From positions 310,001-374,000 of the forward strand of contig NZ_JAWQJT010000002.1 in NCBI RefSeq assembly GCF_033441515.1: a stretch of DNA of 64,000 bases, written 5' to 3'. The notes beneath the pieces are model-generated. The model did no database searches, was not told the origin of the DNA, and saw only the letters and a program-made list of their open reading frames with translations. Positions within the stretch are counted from its first letter, which is position 1. The number at the start of each line of letters is the position of its first letter. Source of the stretch: Amycolatopsis solani. Lineage in GTDB: Bacteria; Actinomycetota; Actinomycetes; Mycobacteriales; Pseudonocardiaceae. This document shows positions 32,107 through 43,200 of the stretch, one piece after another. The position numbers and the translations under genes are program-made.

Positions 32107-33558
32107 CTAGCGGACCGCCGTCGTGCCCAGCAGTTCGTTGTCGGCGGGGCGGGCGTCGCCGGGGTAGGGGGCGTCGATGCTCGCCACCACCTTGAACGAC
32201 GTCTTGCCCGCCGCGACGTCCGCCGCGGTGTAGGTGTAGGCGAACGGGAACACCACCTTGCGGCCCGCCGCCGCCGGCACCCACCGCTCGGACTGCCCGA
32301 GCTGCTGGTAGTAACCCTGGTCGGTCAGCCGGTACAGCGTGACCGTCACCGTCTCGTCGTAGCGGGCGTTCGCCACCGACACCTTGATCTGCTTGGTCTC
32401 GTCCACCCGCGCCTTGGCCGGCACGACGAAGTCCGACAGCGACACGTCGTGCGTCTCGACCTTCAGCGTGGTCGCGCCGGTTCCGGTGCGGCCGTCGGCG
32501 GTCGAGCCGGTCACCTCGACCCGGTATTCGCCGTCCGCGACGTAGCGGTGCGTGATGGGCGCGCCGGTGATGGGGGCCGAGCCGCCGTCGCCGAAGCGCA
32601 CCTCGCCGCGCACGAAGTCGCGGCGGAGGCTGTCGCCCGTGTACGGGGTCAGGGTGACGTCGTCGTAGACCGTCGGGGTGTCGGGGTACGTGCCGATCCA
32701 CGGCGACAGCGGCGGCGCCACCTCGAGTTCGATGTTGTACAGCGACGCGGCATCGGCGTCGTCGGCGACGCGGATCTGGTACGTCTCCCCGGCGACGCCG
32801 TCGAACACGGCCGGCCGCCGGTCGCCCGAAGCCACGCAGTCCACTTCGGACAGCGCGTCCGGTGCGGTGCCCCGGTACACCGTGATGCCAGGACCCCAGT
32901 CGTACATGGCCAGCACGCTCACCGCCCGGGTGCGGTCCGGGGTGAACCGGAACCACACGGACCGCTCGGCGGCCGGGTCGCAGCTCGGCCGGACCTCGCC
33001 GGGCTCGGCCGAAGCCACCGTCAGGTCCCCGGCGTACTGCCCGGGCACCGCGACCGCCACGCCGTCCGCGAAGCCGTCGTTCGGCGCCGGCGGCACCGCC
33101 GCGAAGTCCACGGTCAGGTCGCCCTGGTTGTACTGCTGGGCGAGCAGGACGTGGTAGGTCGTCCCGGCGGTGGCGTGGAACGTCGCCGTGCCGGGGTTGC
33201 TCCACGCCGCGCAGGCGCCCGGCACCGGGGTCAGCGCGCCGCGGTCGCCGGTGTAGACCGCGACGAACGGCCGGGCCGAAGTGCCGGACGACGGCGTCAC
33301 GCGGACGAGCGCGTCCGCGGCGGCGGTGTAGTCGTACCAGACGTTCCAGGTGGTGTAGGTCCCGCACGGCGACGGGTCGCCGGGCGCGGTCGTCGCCTCG
33401 CGGGCGTCCTGGGACGCCGTGAACGGCAGCGCGGTGACGGCGGTGGCGGAGCCGAAGTCGTCGTTGGACGGCGCGGCCGCGTGGGCGACGCCGGGTGCGA
33501 ACAGCGCGGCCGTGACGGCCACGAGGCCCGCGATGAGCGGGCGGACGGACGGTTTCAT
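32107..33558 (-). CDS. Secreted protein with PKD-like domain, paralogue of the upstream gene
   Basis: A 483-residue secreted protein. The signal peptide ends in GVAHAAAP (cleavage about residue 27). Two repeats follow that start NDDFGSATAVTALPF and NDGFADGVAVAV and contain TAGTTYHVLLAQQY-type beta strands, as in bacterial pre-peptidase-like domains. Then come a PKD-like domain (VRFGDGGSAPITGAPITHRYVADGEYRVEV) and a CARDB-like Ig domain (VSLSDFVVPAKARVDETKQIKVSVANARYDETV). No catalytic residues are visible. The same architecture is in the next gene upstream on this strand, 14 bases away, so the pair arose by tandem duplication. An extracellular binding or surface role is likely. Confidence 0.85.
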   Translation of the reverse strand: MKPSVRPLIAGLVAVTAALFAPGVAHAAAPSNDDFGSATAVTALPFTASQDAREATTAPGDPSPCGTYTTWNVWYDYTAAADALVRVTPSSGTSARPFVAVYTGDRGALTPVPGACAAWSNPGTATFHATAGTTYHVLLAQQYNQGDLTVDFAAVPPAPNDGFADGVAVAVPGQYAGDLTVASAEPGEVRPSCDPAAERSVWFRFTPDRTRAVSVLAMYDWGPGITVYRGTAPDALSEVDCVASGDRRPAVFDGVAGETYQIRVADDADAASLYNIELEVAPPLSPWIGTYPDTPTVYDDVTLTPYTGDSLRRDFVRGEVRFGDGGSAPITGAPITHRYVADGEYRVEVTGSTADGRTGTGATTLKVETHDVSLSDFVVPAKARVDETKQIKVSVANARYDETVTVTLYRLTDQGYYQQLGQSERWVPAAAGRKVVFPFAYTYTAADVAAGKTSFKVVASIDAPYPGDARPADNELLGTTAVR

Positions 33559-33572
33559 GGTGTTCCCCCTGG

Positions 33573-35063
33573 TCAGACGGCGGTGATGCGCGTGGCGGGC
33601 GGCTTGACGGTGGTGGCGAGCGAGATCACCTGGTTGTCCGCCGGGTAGGCGTCGTCCACCGGGTACTGCAGCCGGGCCTCCGCGCGGAACGCGACCTTGC
33701 CGGACAACGTGTCCGCGGGACTGAAGGTGTAGGAGAACGGGAACCGGACCTTGCCGGTGGGCCGCGCGGGCACCTGCAGCGTGAGCCGGCCGACCTCGGT
33801 CCACGAGTCCGCGGACTGCTTGGACAGCACGACGGTGACCGTCTCGGCGTACCGCGTGTTGGTCACGTCCACCGAGATCGGCTTGCTTTCCCCCTGCCGC
33901 GCCGAGGTCGGCACGACGAACTTGGCGATCCCGACGTCGTGCGTGGTCACCGTGATCGGGGTGTCGATCGTCGCGGTGCGCCCGTCGGGCGACGTCGCGT
34001 GGAGCGTGGCCGGGTAGACGCCGTCGGCCGCGTAGCGGTGGTACACGGTCTCGGTGCCGACCGGGGCGCCGGTGCCGTCGCCGAAGTCCCACGTCCCGCC
34101 GAGCGGCTGGTCGATCGGGTGCCACGACGAAGCCGAGAACCCGACCTTGTCGAACACGGACGCCGACGTCGGGGACACGTAGACGTACGGGTCCAGCGGC
34201 GGTGCTTCGGCCAGCACCAGCTCGAACGGCCCGTAGGTCCGGCGCGCCCCGGTGAGGCGGACGGCGTAACGGGTGCCGGCGGCCGCCTTGAACGCGATCT
34301 GGTCGACGGAGTTCCGGCCGCACGCGACCTGCGTCAGCTCCGCCAGCGAGTTCCCCGAATACACGGTGACGGCGGCGGCGGTCCCGCCGGCCGACGCGGT
34401 GAGCGAGCGCGCCGCGTCCGACGGCGGCAAGGTGTACCAGACCGAGGGCTGGGCCTCGTCGTCCACGCAGGTCGAGTCCGGCTCCCCGGCTTCGGCGGAG
34501 GCGGCCGTGAGGTCCGGCTGCCGCGTGAACGGCAGGGCGGTCACCGGCTCGGCGTCCGCGAAGGCGTCGTTGGGCGCCGGCGCGACCGCGCCGAGCGAGA
34601 ACGACAGCGCGCCGCCCGGGGTTTCGATGCCGGAGACCTGGAAGGAGTACGTCGTCCCGGCGGTGGCGCGGAACGTGATGGTGGCGTCCGTCCCGTAGTC
34701 GCAGGCGTCGGCGACGGGCTGCAGCCGGCCGCGCGAGCCGGTGTTCGCGGACAGCAGCGTCCGGTGGTCGCTGCCCGCCGTCGTGGCGCGCAGCAGGCCG
34801 TCCTCGGTCGCGGTGTACCGGAACCACACCGTCCCGCTCGCGGCGTCACCCTCGCACCACATCGGGTCGTCGGCCGCCTCGGTGGCCGCGCTGGTGTCCT
34901 CCTGCGTGGTGAACGGCAGCGCCGTGACGGCGGCCGGGCTGTCGAAGTCGTCGTTGGCCGGTGGCGCCGCCGCGTGCGCGACGCCCGGCACGACCGCGGC
35001 CAGCGCCGCGGTCAGCACGGCGACCACCGCTGTCCGGTTTCTCGAGCGCAGTGAAAACAGCAC
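33573..35063 (-). CDS. Secreted protein with PKD-like domain
   Basis: A 496-residue secreted protein: signal peptide (VVPGVAHAAAPP), repeats beginning NDDFDSPAAVTALPF and NDAFADAEPVTALPF, a PKD-like domain (WDFGDGTGAPVGTETVYHRYAADGVYPATL) and a terminal CARDB-like Ig domain (VGIAKFVVPTSARQGESKPISVDVTNTRY). GTG 35063 follows GAGGGGGAA. It is the first gene of a two-gene operon and the paralogue of the downstream gene. The 284 bases upstream, shared with the divergent RHS gene, contain no operator I can identify. Confidence 0.85.
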   Translation of the reverse strand: MLFSLRSRNRTAVVAVLTAALAAVVPGVAHAAAPPANDDFDSPAAVTALPFTTQEDTSAATEAADDPMWCEGDAASGTVWFRYTATEDGLLRATTAGSDHRTLLSANTGSRGRLQPVADACDYGTDATITFRATAGTTYSFQVSGIETPGGALSFSLGAVAPAPNDAFADAEPVTALPFTRQPDLTAASAEAGEPDSTCVDDEAQPSVWYTLPPSDAARSLTASAGGTAAAVTVYSGNSLAELTQVACGRNSVDQIAFKAAAGTRYAVRLTGARRTYGPFELVLAEAPPLDPYVYVSPTSASVFDKVGFSASSWHPIDQPLGGTWDFGDGTGAPVGTETVYHRYAADGVYPATLHATSPDGRTATIDTPITVTTHDVGIAKFVVPTSARQGESKPISVDVTNTRYAETVTVVLSKQSADSWTEVGRLTLQVPARPTGKVRFPFSYTFSPADTLSGKVAFRAEARLQYPVDDAYPADNQVISLATTVKPPATRITAV

Positions 35064-35347
35064 GAATCGTTCCCCCTCGTGAACTCCCCGCCCCCACGGC
35101 GAAGATCCCTGCCGGACGTATCGGCGCTAGGCCGTCCGATGTGACCGGGTGGCGGCCGAATTACACCGGATGCCGCAACGGGCGGGGACCGGCTGACAAA
35201 ACCGGACAGCGGGCGAGCGGCCGCGGGCACACTTTCGGGTGCGGTCGGGCAACGGGCACCCCGCTTCCCCGCGGGGCCGGGAGGCCGGCGGCGGCTTCGT
35301 GCTTTGATGGAACTGTTCCAGGAAGTTTCACGGGGAGGTAAGGCGCC

Positions 35348-38300
35348 ATCAGCAACCCGTTGGTCGCGGAGACCAAGGACTCGACCAAGGCGTATTCGGG
35401 CATTTCGCTGCTGGAGTCGGCGAACGACCTGAAGTCGGCGATCGAATCAGGCGACTGGGCCTCGGTGGCCATGGGCGCCGTCGGCACCGCTCTGGACGCG
35501 CTTTCGATGGCCATGGACCCCTTCGGGGCGGTCCTCGCCGCCGGTGTCGGCTGGCTGATGGAGCACGTCGGACCCCTCAAGGAAGCGCTCAACGGCCTGA
35601 CCGGCAACGCCGACGAGATCGCCGCGCAGTCGGAGACGTGGAAGAACGTCGCGACCGAGCTGGGCAGCATCGGCGAGGACCTGACCGGGATGGTCAAGGC
35701 CGACACCGCGTCGTGGACCGGGCCGGCCGGGGACAGCTACCGCCAGCGCGCCCAGGACACCGTCACGCTGCTGGAGACGGCGCAGAAGGGCTGCGAAGGC
35801 GCCTCGAGCGGGGTGAAGACGGCCGGTGAGGTCGTCGCGGCGGTGCGGGCGCTGGTGCGGGACATCATCGCGGAGCTGATCGGGCACCTGATCAGCTGGG
35901 CGCTGCAGGTGGTGTTCACCCTCGGGATCGGGTTGACGTGGGTGGTGCCGCAGGTGATCGGGGCGGTCGCGAAGACGGCGTCGAAGATCGCCGATCTGGT
36001 GAAGCGGCTGGTCACGGCGTTGAAGGCGCTGGTGCCGCTGCTGAAGCGGGCGGGGGACCTGTTCGCCGACGCGGCGAAGGCGTTGAAGAACATCAAGCCG
36101 GGCAAGGCCGGGCCGCCGCCGAAGCACGCCGACATCAACGGCAACCCCAAGGGCATCGACGGACCGGGCGGCAAGGGCGGTCCGGACGGGCCGGGCGGCA
36201 AGGGCGACGACGGCACCCACGCCTCCGGCGCCAAGGGCGATCCCGACGCCCCGCCCAAGACCGACCCGCCACCCAAGCCGGACACCCCACCGAAGAACGA
36301 TCCGCCGGCGAGCCCGCCGCCGCCCGGTACTCGTGGCGGTCCCGACGGGAACTCCACCACTCCGTCGGGCACGCCGAAGGGGAAGCCCAAGGACGGGCAG
36401 GACCCGGCGAAGACCAAGGAACCGGACGAAAAGGTCTGCGAGTTCGACCCGATCGACGTCGCGACCGGCGACGTGCTGTTCACCGAGGTCGACCTCGTGG
36501 TGCCCGGCGCCCTCGGCGAGCTGATCACCCGCAACCACGTGTCGTCCTACCGGGACGGCCGCTGGTTCGGCCCGTCCTGGACGGCGCTGCCCGACGAACG
36601 GCTGACCCTCGACGCCGGCCTGGTGCGCTACCACTCGGCCGACGCGATGGTGCTCACCTTCCCGCTGCCCGCACCGGGTACGTCGGCGAGTTCCCAGCAC
36701 GGGCCCCTGCGCCTGCTGCACGCCGACGGCGACGACTACGTCGTCACCGACCCCGGCCGCGGGCAGGCCCGGCGGTTCGCGCCGGCCGGCGACGGCGAGC
36801 TGCTGCTGCGCGAAGTCCGGACCGAGGACGGGGAGTTCGTCGAACTCGACCGCGACCCCGCCGGCGCGCCCCTGCTGCTCACCCACTCCGCGGGCGCGCG
36901 GATCGCGTTCGACACCGCGGGCGGCCGGATCCGGGCCGTGCGCGCGCTTTCGCCCGGCGGCGACGTCCCGGTCGCGCGCTACGACTACGACGCGCACGGG
37001 CACCTCGCCGTCCGCACGAACTCCACGCCCCGCCCCGCGCGCTACGACCACGACGCCGAAGGCAGGCTCACCGGCTGGACCGACCACAACGGCGCCTGGT
37101 ACCGCTACGTCTACGACGACGTCGGCCGCTGCGTCCGGACCGTCGGCGACCAGGGCTACCTCGACGGGTCCCTCGCCTACGCCGAAGGCCGCACCACGAC
37201 CACCGACTCGCTCGGGCACCGGAAGGTCTTCGAGTTCGACGCGGCGGGCAACCTGGTCGCCGAGACCGACAAGCTCGGCGGCGTCACGCGCAGCGAATGG
37301 GGCCCGCACAACCGGCTGCTGGCCCGCACCGACCCGCTCGGGCGGCGCACCGAGTTCGAGCACGACACCGTCGGCATCCTGCGCGCGGTGCTGCGCCCGG
37401 ACGGCACCCGCGTGCTGCTGACCGAACACACGGAGACGGACCTCGAAATCGAGGTCGCCGCCGCCGGGGGAGTGTTCCGCCGCCGCTACCCGGCCACGGC
37501 CCTGCCCGATCCCTACACCGATCCGCTCGGCGTGGCCGAGGACCAGGACACCGAGCAGCCGCCGGCCGCCGGGCAGCCGTGGGCGCCCGGTGCCCCGGCC
37601 GAGCCCGACCTGTTCGGCCGGCCGCGCACGGTGCGCGACGGCGGTGGCCGCGCCGCGCTGACCTGGACGGTCGAGGGCGACCTGCGGGCCGTCGTGGCCG
37701 CCGACGGGGCCCGCCGGCTGTGGACCTACGACGGCGAGGGTGGGGAGACGTCGCACACCGACGCGCTCGGCCGCGTCACCGTCACCGAGCGTGGCCCGTT
37801 CGACCTGGTCATCGCGACGACCGACCCGTCGGGCGCGCGCACCACCCGCCGCTACGACACCGAGCTGCGCCTGCTCGCCGTGGTCGACCCGGCCGGGCGG
37901 ACCTGGGAGTACACCTACGACGCCGAGGGCAGGCTGCTCACGCAGTCGGACTTCGACGGCCGGGTCACCCGCTGCGCCTACGACGCCGCCGGGCAGCTGG
38001 TCCGCGTGGAGAACGCCGCCGGCGAGGTCGTCGAGTACCGCTACGACCCGCTCGGCAACCTGACCGAGCGCGTCACCGCCGCGGGCACCGAGACCTACCG
38101 CTACGACCCGGTCGGCCGGCTCGTGCACGCCGCCGGCCCGGGCGGGACGATCGAGCTGGCCCACGACGCCGAGGGCCGGGTCGTCCGGCAGACCACCGGC
38201 GGCCGCACCACGACCTTCGGCTACGACAGCGAAACCGCGACCCGGCGGCGCACTCCGTCCGGAGTGGACGTTCACTGGCGCCGGACGGAAGCCGTCGACC

Positions 38301-40192
38301 TGCTGGACGTCGCCGGCGCGAGCCTGGTGCTGCAGCGCGACGACGCGGGCCGCACGGTGGCCGTCGCCTTCGGGGCGAATCCGTTGGTGCAGCAGGAGTT
38401 CGACCCCGCGGGCCGGCTCGCGGCGCAGCGGACGCCGGCCGGGACGCGGCGCTACCACCGGCGTCCGGACGGCAGCGTCGTGGCGCGCGAAGACCCGGAA
38501 GGCGCGGTGCGGCACGAGTTCGACGCGACCGGTCGGATCACCGCGGTGCTGCGGCCCGGCACGGCCGAGCGCTACGCCTACGACGTCCTGGGCCACCTCG
38601 TGTCGTCGTCCCCGGGGACCGGGCCCGAAGCCGGGCCGCGCCGCTACACCGGCGGCGTGCTGGAGGCGGCCGGCGCGGTGCACTACGCCCACGACGCGCA
38701 GGGCCGGCTGGTGCGGCGGACCGTCGGCGACCTGACCTGGACGTTCGCCTGGGACGCCCAAGACCACCTGACGGCGGTGCGCACCCCCGACGGCGCCGAG
38801 TGGCGCTACCACTACGACGCGCTCGACCGCCGGATCGCGAAGCAGCGCCTCGACGCGGCGGGCGCGGTCGCCGAGCAGGTCGAGTTCACCTGGGACGGCA
38901 ACGCACTGGTCGAAGCCCGGCACACGCTGGGCGGCGTACCGGCCGAGACGTGGACGTGGGTGCACCACCCCGACGACGGCCGTCCGGTGGTGCAGGCCGT
39001 CACGACCCCCGACGGCCGCACGCGGCTGGCCGCGCTGGTCACCGACGACGTCGGCACGCCGGTGGAGCTGGTGGGCGTGGACGGCGTGGTCCGGCCCGTG
39101 CGCACGAGCCTGTGGGGCCTGTCCGGCGCGGGCGCGGCGGAGACCCCGCTGCGGTTCCCCGGGCAGTACCTCGACCGGGAGACCGGGCTGCACTACAACG
39201 TCTTCCGCTACTACGACCCGGCCAACGCCCGCTACATCTCGCCCGACCCGCTCGGCCTCGCGCCGGCCCCGAACCCGCTGACCTACGTCGGCGACCCGCT
39301 GATCGCGGCCGACCCGCTCGGCCTCACCCCCGGCGGCTTCGGCTCGGATCCGGGCGACCAGCGCCGCTTCTCCGGCCGGTCGAACGCGGGCAAGTGTTCG
39401 AAGGCGGCCACCCAGGCGGCGGCGCCGTACCCGAAGACCAAGCCGAAGAAGGGCAGCGGCTCCGGCGGGACGTCGTCGAACCAGCCGGCCGGCCCCTCGA
39501 AGCCGTGGGGCAGCAAGGACCCGGCCAGCGGCCGCACGACCTCGCAGGGTGGCGGCACGACGTCCGGTACGCAGACCCTCGACGGGTCGGCGCGCCCCGG
39601 CGGCTCGAAGCCGCAGCCGGGCGAGCTCACCGACGTCAAGGACCTGGAGAACACCAAGCACTCCAGCTACAGCCCGGAGCTGCAGAACGAGCTGAACAAG
39701 GTCAACGGCTACAACCCGGACGGCAAGAACCGCTGGATCCGCGGGCACCTGCAGAACGACAACCTCGGTGGCCCGGGCCTGTCGGACAACATGACGCCGC
39801 TGACGTCGACGGCGAACAAGAACATGTCCGGCTCGTTCGAGGGCCCGTTGAAGAACGCCAACACCCGCCTCGACCAGCTGAAGTCCAAGATGCCGTCGGA
39901 CAACGACCTCAAGCGGGCCGGCTTCGACCCCAGCGAGTACAACAAGGTGCGCGACGACATCAAGAACCTGCACGTGGAGTACTCGGTCAACGCGAGCCCG
40001 AACGTCAAGTTCCCGAACTCGACCAACCCGTTCGAGCGGTCCATCCGCGACCACCTGGAGCTGAACGCCGAGTACAAGGGGCTGACACCGGAGGTGCAGA
40101 AGTACATCGGTTTCGCCAAGGAGAAGAACTTCCTGCCGCAGTTCCCGCCGAAGGGCACCAAGATGGACACCCTCACGGGCGACTTCAGCTGA
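35348..40192 (+). CDS. WXG-led RHS/YD-repeat effector with C-terminal ββα-Me nuclease
   Basis: About 1,614 residues. An in-frame TAA at 35339-35341 limits the start to ATC 35348 or TTG 35360. ATC lies 9 bases after GGGGAGG and restores the SNPLVAETK terminus that matches the paralogue at 43939 (GNPLVAESK), so I prefer a non-standard ATC start. Residues 1-250 are helical with a WXG-type turn (SWTGPAGDSY near 122) and hydrophobic helices, as in type VII secretion substrates. Residues 255-360 are a Gly/Pro/Asp linker. Residues about 363-420 match DUF6531. Residues 540-1250 contain many YD repeats. The RHS core (GLHYNVFRYYDPANARYISP) is near 1280. The tail has WIRGHLQNDNLGGPG near 1463 and NMTPLTSTANKNM, an RGH-type ββα-Me nuclease. 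No immunity gene follows; the next gene is convergent 12 bases away. Confidence 0.88.
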   Translation: MSNPLVAETKDSTKAYSGISLLESANDLKSAIESGDWASVAMGAVGTALDALSMAMDPFGAVLAAGVGWLMEHVGPLKEALNGLTGNADEIAAQSETWKNVATELGSIGEDLTGMVKADTASWTGPAGDSYRQRAQDTVTLLETAQKGCEGASSGVKTAGEVVAAVRALVRDIIAELIGHLISWALQVVFTLGIGLTWVVPQVIGAVAKTASKIADLVKRLVTALKALVPLLKRAGDLFADAAKALKNIKPGKAGPPPKHADINGNPKGIDGPGGKGGPDGPGGKGDDGTHASGAKGDPDAPPKTDPPPKPDTPPKNDPPASPPPPGTRGGPDGNSTTPSGTPKGKPKDGQDPAKTKEPDEKVCEFDPIDVATGDVLFTEVDLVVPGALGELITRNHVSSYRDGRWFGPSWTALPDERLTLDAGLVRYHSADAMVLTFPLPAPGTSASSQHGPLRLLHADGDDYVVTDPGRGQARRFAPAGDGELLLREVRTEDGEFVELDRDPAGAPLLLTHSAGARIAFDTAGGRIRAVRALSPGGDVPVARYDYDAHGHLAVRTNSTPRPARYDHDAEGRLTGWTDHNGAWYRYVYDDVGRCVRTVGDQGYLDGSLAYAEGRTTTTDSLGHRKVFEFDAAGNLVAETDKLGGVTRSEWGPHNRLLARTDPLGRRTEFEHDTVGILRAVLRPDGTRVLLTEHTETDLEIEVAAAGGVFRRRYPATALPDPYTDPLGVAEDQDTEQPPAAGQPWAPGAPAEPDLFGRPRTVRDGGGRAALTWTVEGDLRAVVAADGARRLWTYDGEGGETSHTDALGRVTVTERGPFDLVIATTDPSGARTTRRYDTELRLLAVVDPAGRTWEYTYDAEGRLLTQSDFDGRVTRCAYDAAGQLVRVENAAGEVVEYRYDPLGNLTERVTAAGTETYRYDPVGRLVHAAGPGGTIELAHDAEGRVVRQTTGGRTTTFGYDSETATRRRTPSGVDVHWRRTEAVDLLDVAGASLVLQRDDAGRTVAVAFGANPLVQQEFDPAGRLAAQRTPAGTRRYHRRPDGSVVAREDPEGAVRHEFDATGRITAVLRPGTAERYAYDVLGHLVSSSPGTGPEAGPRRYTGGVLEAAGAVHYAHDAQGRLVRRTVGDLTWTFAWDAQDHLTAVRTPDGAEWRYHYDALDRRIAKQRLDAAGAVAEQVEFTWDGNALVEARHTLGGVPAETWTWVHHPDDGRPVVQAVTTPDGRTRLAALVTDDVGTPVELVGVDGVVRPVRTSLWGLSGAGAAETPLRFPGQYLDRETGLHYNVFRYYDPANARYISPDPLGLAPAPNPLTYVGDPLIAADPLGLTPGGFGSDPGDQRRFSGRSNAGKCSKAATQAAAPYPKTKPKKGSGSGGTSSNQPAGPSKPWGSKDPASGRTTSQGGGTTSGTQTLDGSARPGGSKPQPGELTDVKDLENTKHSSYSPELQNELNKVNGYNPDGKNRWIRGHLQNDNLGGPGLSDNMTPLTSTANKNMSGSFEGPLKNANTRLDQLKSKMPSDNDLKRAGFDPSEYNKVRDDIKNLHVEYSVNASPNVKFPNSTNPFERSIRDHLELNAEYKGLTPEVQKYIGFAKEKNFLPQFPPKGTKMDTLTGDFS

Positions 40193-40204
40193 CCGGCGGG
40201 CCGG

Positions 40205-43200
40205 TCACGGCCGGCGCGTGGTGATGGAGAGGTCGAACTCCTGCGCCACGTAGCCGGCGTACCGGTCGGCCGGCCGCTCGGCGGCGCGCATGGCGCGCAG
40301 CTGCTCGTCGGTGTACCCGCTGAGATCGGCCTTTTCGACCTGCGCCTTGACGTGGAAGTAGCGCAGCTTGCCGGCGTCGAGCTGAGCTTCCATCTGGCGC
40401 GCATGGGTGGCCTCGGGTTCGCCGCGTTCGATCATCTTGGCGATGATGTTGCGGACGTACTCGGGGTGCCCCTGCTGGTAGCCGCCGTTGGCGTTGTAGC
40501 CGGCCGAAGGCCCCTTCGCCTCGACGATCACGTAGTTGCCGTCGGCGTCCTGGTAGACCTGGTCGAAGTGGTGGGCACCCCGGTCGGGCACGGCCACCCG
40601 CTGCAGCGGGTGGACGTGCTGCCCGAGCCCGTCCGCGACGGCGTGGTCGGCGGCCAGGTCGCCCAGCCGGTTGTTCCAGTGGTTGCTCTGCACGTCGTTG
40701 AACCCGGCCTGGTCGAACTCGTCGAGCGGGGTGTCGAACCGGCTTCCCGGCAGGGGAGTGCCCCGGACGGAGTGGTTGGCTTCGTCCAAATAGGACCAGA
40801 TGTGCGGCCGCCCGGCGGCGAGCATGTCGGCGTCCGCCAGCAGTTCCGGCGGCGCGGTGTCCCGGCCCCCGGTGCGCCTGCTGCCGTCGATGACCTCGGA
40901 CGGGACGTTGGTGCTCGCGTTGGCGGGCTGGTGGATTTCGTAGTCGCCGTTCTCGTTGCGGCGCAGCACGGGGAGTTCGACACCCTCGTGCTCGGCGTTG
41001 GTCCGACGGCGGCTGATGACCTGGTCGTCGCCCTCGATCTGCCGCCAGTACTTGCGGAGCAGTTCCTCGGCTTCTTCGTCGTGCCGGTTGAGCCTCTCGA
41101 TGAGCTCGTCGTGGACCTTCTTCTTGTGCGCCTCGGCGTCCCCGCGGGCCCGCGCGCTGTCGGCGTCTTCGCCGCGGGGGGTCCCGGGTGCGTGCCCGTC
41201 GTCCCCGGCGCGGTGGGTGGTGCCGTCGGGGTGGTGGGTGTTCCATTCGCCGTCGGGCGGGATGCGGGGTCGCATGCGGCCGTCGGGGCCGATTTCGTAG
41301 TCGGAGGAGAAGACGCGGCCGTGGGAGTCGGTCCAGGCGGGGCGGGTGGGGGCGAGGACTTCGGTGTCGAGTTCGCGGGAGAGGCGGTGGGCGAAGTCGT
41401 TGGAGGAGGCGTCGCAGCCGATGAGCCGGACGGGGCGGCCGTCGTAGTCGGCGTTGCGGCGGAGGATGTCGGCGAATTGTTCGGGGGTGTAGTGGTGGTT
41501 GCCGATGCGGGCGTGTCCGTCGGGGGTGACGTGGACGTCGACGGTGTAGCGGCCGTGGGGGTCGGGTTGGACGCGGTGGGGGAGGTCGCCCATGTGGGGG
41601 TCGCCGGCGTGGTAGGAGCTGCCGGAGGGGGTGTGTTCGGCGTGGCGGGTGTTGACTTCGTCGGGGGTGAGGGGGGTGTGGTCGCCGTCGGGGGTGTGGT
41701 GGCCGTCGCCGTCCGGGGTGTGGTGGCCGGTGTCGTCGGGACTGTGGTGGCTGTCGGGGGTGTGGTGGCCGTTGCCGTCTGGGGTGTGGTGGCCGGTGCC
41801 GTCGGGGCCGTGGGTGCCGGGCGGGTTGGTGGGCCTGCCGTCCGGGCCGTGGGTGGCGGGCCGGTTGGTTGGGGTTTCGGCGCCGGGTGCGCGGGTACCG
41901 GGGCCGTTGCCGCGGGCGACCGGGGCGTCGGGTGTGCTGGGGCGGCCGGCGGGCAGGTCGCCGCCGGGGCGAGGACGGGCAGGGGTGTCGGGGTGCGGGG
42001 TGCGCGCGCCGGGACTGCCGGGGGTGCCGGTCCAGCCACCGCCACCGCCACCGCCGGTGCCGCTGCCGGTGCCGGTGCGTGGGGAGCCGCCGCCGAGCCC
42101 GCCGCCACCGCTGGCGGGTGGCATCCCGCCGCCACCGATCGGCGCGCCGCCTTGGGGCGGGACACCGTCTCCGCCGCGCGGCGATGGGACCGTGCCCGGC
42201 TCGCCGGTTCGCGGGGCGGTGGGTGCGGTGCCGCTGGCGGAGGTGGTGCCATCGGCGCGGGGAGGGGCAGCGCTGCTGGGGGTGTCGGTGCCGGAGTGCG
42301 AGCCAGGTGCGGGCGAGGAGCCGGAGTGCGTGGGCGAGGGACTGCTGTCCCCGGAGTGGGATGGCGTGCCGTCGCTGCCGCGCACGGGGGACGGGTCGCT
42401 CTCCCCGGCATGCGACGGGCTACCGCCTCGGGCGGGTGAGGCGCTGCTGTCGCCCGCGTGCGATGGCGTGCCGCGGGTAGGCGAGGGACTGCTGTCCCCA
42501 GCGTGCGAGGGCGTGCCGTCGCTGGCGCGCGCAGGTGTGGGATCGCTGGCATGGGAGGGGGTGTCGCCGCCGCGCACGGGGGACGGGCTGCTCTCCCCGG
42601 CATGCGACGGGGTGTCGCCTCGGGTGGGCGAGGCGCCGCTGTCGCCCGCGTGGGACGGCGATCGAGTCGGTGACGGACCGCTGTCCCCGGCGTGCGAGGG
42701 CGTGCTGTCGCTGGCGCGCGCAGGTGAGGGATCGCTGCCGCGCGTGGGTGACGAGCCGGAGTCACCAGCCCGCGAGCTGTCCCCGGCGCGGGTCGGCGAC
42801 GGGCTGGAGTCGCCGGCGTGCGAGCCGTCCGAGTGCGGGCTGCCGTCCGGCGAGCTGTCCCCACCGTGCGAAGCGGAGCTGTCCCCGCTCGAACTCCGAC
42901 GTGAGGAGTCCGGGTCCGAACTCGGCGAATCCCCGTCCGCATGACCGGGATCCGGCGAAGACCCGTCCCCGTCCGCATGGCCGGAATCCGGCGAAGACCC
43001 GTCCCCGTCCGCATGACCGGAATCCGGCGAGTCCCCGTCCCCACCATGGGCCCGGGCATGCACCCCGCCGCCCTCACCCTTGGGGATCTTGTGGACGAAC
43101 CCGCCCTCCTTCACCTTCAACCCGTCCAGCCCGGAGACCTTGCCCAGGACCTTGCCGAACACCTTCGCGATCTTCTCGAAGACGTCGACCAGCTTCGACA

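Noticed and set aside
35447..40054. Long minus-strand frame opposite the RHS gene
   Set aside because: Arg/Val/Gly-rich shadow with no recognisable domain; YD repeats are on the plus strand.
42280..43040. Regular repeats that could suggest a CRISPR array
   Set aside because: The repeats are in-frame, degenerate, lack conserved repeats with unique spacers, and no cas gene is nearby.
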